Source: Ruminococcus sp. (lineage in GTDB: Bacteria > Bacillota > Clostridia > Oscillospirales > Ruminococcaceae). From it: a stretch of DNA of 64,000 nt. Under the pieces are notes generated by a model. The model made no database searches. It was not told where the DNA came from and saw nothing but the letters and a program-made list of their open reading frames with translations. Positions 62,000-64,000 of this stretch are shown here, in pieces; the stretch's first letter is position 1; each line of letters starts with the position of its first letter. The stretch covers positions 186,001 to 250,000 of the forward strand of contig JAJBTZ010000090.1 of the NCBI GenBank assembly GCA_020860605.1, written 5' to 3'. Both the position numbers and the translations under genes were made by a program.

Positions 62000-63364
62000 T
62001 CAAACCTCAGTTTCGACTTTTTCAGTCTCTATAGATTCCTTCGGTCCCCACTTCGTGGTTTTGAAGAATGTTATGGACATAACAGTCGAGATGCTCCAGC
62101 CTACCGGCCAAGCACACCAGATTCCTGTGATTCCAAGCGAAGTTTTCGAAAGAACGAGCGCAAGGACAACCCTTATAATCAAATCCGTGAAAGTAGCAGC
62201 CATGAACTTCTTCATAAGGCCTGCACCTCTAAGAACTCCGTCGGTTACAAGCTTTGCTGCAACTACGAAGTAGAAGGGAGAAATGATTCGTAAGAACGAG
62301 ACACCAACGTCAACCGACTCCCCTGTTGGGCTTTCGAGAAAAAGATAGAGGATTCCGCTCGAGAATATCCAGTAGATGAGAACAATCGGCACACAGAGAA
62401 CAAATACAATCTTGAGGCCTGCCTTCCAGCCAAGATTGATTCTCGAGTATTTCTTCGCACCGAGGTTCTGGGCTGTGAAGCTTGAGATGCCGTTTCCGAG
62501 GGTTGTGAGAGAAGTGACGACCATGTTATTGAGCTTGACAGCTGCTGAATAGCCTGCCATTGCAGCGGTGCCGAAGCTGTTGATGACGCTCTGGATTATG
62601 ATATTTCCGACAGAGATGAAGCTCTGCTGCAAGATACTTGGAATAGCAACAACTGCAAACTGCTTGACACAATCCCACGAGAAAATCTGAACCTTGCCTT
62701 CGGTTTTGATCTTCGAGAAGCGGATGAAGACTACTGCAACTGCTAAAATGCAGCTGATTCCCTGACAGATAAGGGTTGCAAGTGCAACACCTGCTACTCC
62801 CATATCAAAAACCGCCACGAAGAGGATATCGACGCCGATATTCGCAACGGATGAACACATAAGGAAGAAGAACGGTGTTTTTGAATCGCCAAGAGCTGAG
62901 AAGATGCCTGTTGCGATATTATAGAAGAACATGAACGGAAGTCCACATATGTAAATGTCGAGATAGAGCTTTGAATCGGCGAAGACGTCTTCAGGGGTGT
63001 TTATAAGTCTCAGAAGTGTTCCGCAGAAAATAAGTCCGAAAATCATGAGGACGGCACAGAGAACAGCGCTGACAATAAGAGCCGAATATACAGCTGTTTT
63101 GAGCTCCTTATACTTCTTGGCACCGAAGAGTTGAGCTGAAATTACTGAGCACCCTATGTTGCAGCCGAAGGCAAATGCTATGAATATGAGAGTGATCTCG
63201 TAGCTGTTTCCTACTGCTGCAAGGGCGTCGTTTCCTATGAATTTTCCGGCAACAAGGCTGTCGGCTATATTGTAGAGCTGCTGAAATATGATGCTTCCAA
63301 ATAGCGGTATGCAGAATTTCAGCAGCACCTTAGTAGGGTCGGATGTGGTTAAATCTCTGTTCAT
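62000..63364 (-). CDS. MATE-family multidrug/cation efflux transporter
   Basis: 454 residues, about 12 helices in two homologous bundles. Start region TTSDPTKVLLKFCIPLFGSIIFQQLYNIADSLVAGKFIGNDALAAVG is the standard N-terminal MATE sequence, and ISAQLFGAKKYKELK with its second-half counterpart TAQNLGAKKYSRIN are the paired family motifs. Export is driven by proton or sodium. The ATG at 63364 (GGAGG 6 bases before) is preferred; the track start is inside the promoter. Divergent from the YfcE-like gene. Confidence 0.93.
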   Translation of the reverse strand: MNRDLTTSDPTKVLLKFCIPLFGSIIFQQLYNIADSLVAGKFIGNDALAAVGNSYEITLIFIAFAFGCNIGCSVISAQLFGAKKYKELKTAVYSALIVSAVLCAVLMIFGLIFCGTLLRLINTPEDVFADSKLYLDIYICGLPFMFFYNIATGIFSALGDSKTPFFFLMCSSVANIGVDILFVAVFDMGVAGVALATLICQGISCILAVAVVFIRFSKIKTEGKVQIFSWDCVKQFAVVAIPSILQQSFISVGNIIIQSVINSFGTAAMAGYSAAVKLNNMVVTSLTTLGNGISSFTAQNLGAKKYSRINLGWKAGLKIVFVLCVPIVLIYWIFSSGILYLFLESPTGESVDVGVSFLRIISPFYFVVAAKLVTDGVLRGAGLMKKFMAATFTDLIIRVVLALVLSKTSLGITGIWCAWPVGWSISTVMSITFFKTTKWGPKESIETEKVETEV

Positions 63365-63401
63365 CTTTTTCCTCCGCACGTTAAAAAAGCGTAAAAAGCT
63401 A

Positions 63402-63451
63402 TTGACTGATTTCCAAGCAAATATTATAATACCATTGTGGATTTCAGTCAA
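63402..63451. promoter_or_regulatory. Nearly palindromic bidirectional promoter (MATE / YfcE)
   Basis: Plus strand: TTGACT at 63402, 17 bases, TATAAT at 63425. Minus strand: TTGACT at 63451, 17 bases, TATAAT at 63428. Both -10 boxes share TATTATAATA, a perfect palindrome (63422-63431), and the flanks TTGACTGA..TCCA are mirrored. Confidence 0.82.
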
Positions 63452-63556
63452 TAAGAAAACCGACTTTTTTCGAGAATTCGTTTTATTAGTACCTTTTTCG
63501 AAAATCGGTTGAAAACTTTTTTAAAAATTGCGATTATTACTATGAGGTGAATTTAT

Positions 63557-64000
63557 ATGAAACTGATGATTGCTTCTGATATACACGGCTCTGCCTACTA
63601 CTGCAAGCTGCTTATGGAAAGATTCGGGCAGGAATCTCCTGAAAAGTTGATTCTATTGGGAGATATTTTATATCATGGTCCAAGAAATGACCTGCCTGAA
63701 GAGTATAATCCAAAAGAAGTGGCAAACATGCTGAATGGGATTTCGGACAGGATATTCTCAATAAGAGGCAACTGCGATTCAGAGGTGGATCAGATGATGC
63801 TTCACTTCCCTATTCTTTCAGACAGTGCGATTGTATATGCCGATGGGCATGAGTTTTATCTCACACACGGGCACAACTATGGTGAAACCAATCCCCCGCC
63901 GATTACGAATGGGACTATCCTCGTGTGTGGACACACTCATGTGCCGAAGTGTCAGGAATATGACGGATATATCTATGTAAATCCTGGTTCAGTATCGATT
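63557..64000 (+). CDS. YfcE/MJ0936-like metallophosphoesterase, 3'-truncated by window edge
   Basis: ATG at 63557 with TGAGGTGA upstream; 148 residues seen and no stop before the edge, so it is absent from the ORF track. Calcineurin-like motifs: SDIHG (Asp8, His10), LLGDIL (Asp36), RGNCDSE (Asn72), THGHN (His104, His106) and CGHTHVPK (His126, His128). These give the full two-metal site. The family of about 180 aa hydrolyses simple phosphodiesters; physiological substrate unknown. Confidence 0.92.
   Translation, partial: MKLMIASDIHGSAYYCKLLMERFGQESPEKLILLGDILYHGPRNDLPEEYNPKEVANMLNGISDRIFSIRGNCDSEVDQMMLHFPILSDSAIVYADGHEFYLTHGHNYGETNPPPITNGTILVCGHTHVPKCQEYDGYIYVNPGSVSI

Overview
The window reads as chromosome from an endospore-forming member of the Clostridia (low-to-mid GC Firmicutes), probably a gut-type carbohydrate fermenter. 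Evidence: a Gram-positive PolC, the Firmicutes gene order pyrH-frr-uppS-cdsA-dxr-rseP-ispG-polC, sporulation-type genes (SpoIID, YlmC/YmxH, SpoIIM-like, a DacF-like protein), an HPr-like protein, glycoside hydrolases of families GH3 and GH39, and housekeeping promoters of the form TTGACA-17-TATAAT. Family, genus and species cannot be fixed from the sequence alone. I see no rRNA, CRISPR array, prophage or insertion sequence. No gene-free stretch exceeds 300 bases.

Layout. 1-3.4 kb: 3' part of proA with a co-directional membrane protein, a convergent SpoIID-like gene and tRNA-Arg(CCT). 3.4-10 kb: ychF, trpS, a secreted beta-helix-like protein, and an HD / mnmA / TtcA-like tRNA-thiolation operon. 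10-12.4 kb: a DUF1538 membrane protein translationally coupled to a double PII-like protein. 12.4-17.1 kb: GH3 beta-glucosidase, a Tam-like methyltransferase and a GH39 beta-xylosidase. 17-19 kb: small unknowns and YlmC. 19.1-34.2 kb: a long minus-strand core block (a YceD/DUF177-rpmF-der-plsY-gpsA stretch, then pyrH-frr-uppS-cdsA-dxr-rseP-ispG-polC) covering translation, phospholipid and isoprenoid synthesis, membrane proteolysis and replication. 34-38.8 kb: pgi, a motif-dead DacF-like protein, an HPr-like protein lacking the phospho-histidine, and mtaB.

38.8-43.8 kb is the most accessory-looking stretch: an ABC exporter, two lipoproteins with near-identical signal peptides and an XRE-TPR regulator. 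43.8-47.6 kb is the glycolytic operon pgk-tpiA-gpmI. 47.6-53 kb holds two large tandem FtsX-type permeases with no ATPase beside them. 53-57.4 kb: trmL, pdxK, a 59-residue protein missed by the ORF track, and three membrane-protein genes (DUF624, SpoIIM-like, TPR-like). 57.4-61.8 kb: a MarR regulator driving a heterodimeric ABC exporter. 61.8-64 kb: tRNA-Ser(GCT), and a MATE transporter divergent from a YfcE-like phosphodiesterase (cut by the window edge) across a nearly palindromic promoter.

The observations I rate highest are: two in-frame A_AAA_AAG slippery heptamers right after the best-supported start of the 38.8 kb ABC exporter, whose main reading frame lies in the -1 frame; a DacF-like protein in which all three active-site motifs are altered, behind a forespore-sigma-like promoter; the symmetric bidirectional promoter at 63.4 kb; the lipoprotein/ABC/XRE-TPR cassette as a possible signal-peptide pheromone circuit; and the orphan FtsX pair. 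All are hypotheses from sequence reading; no database search or folding program was run.
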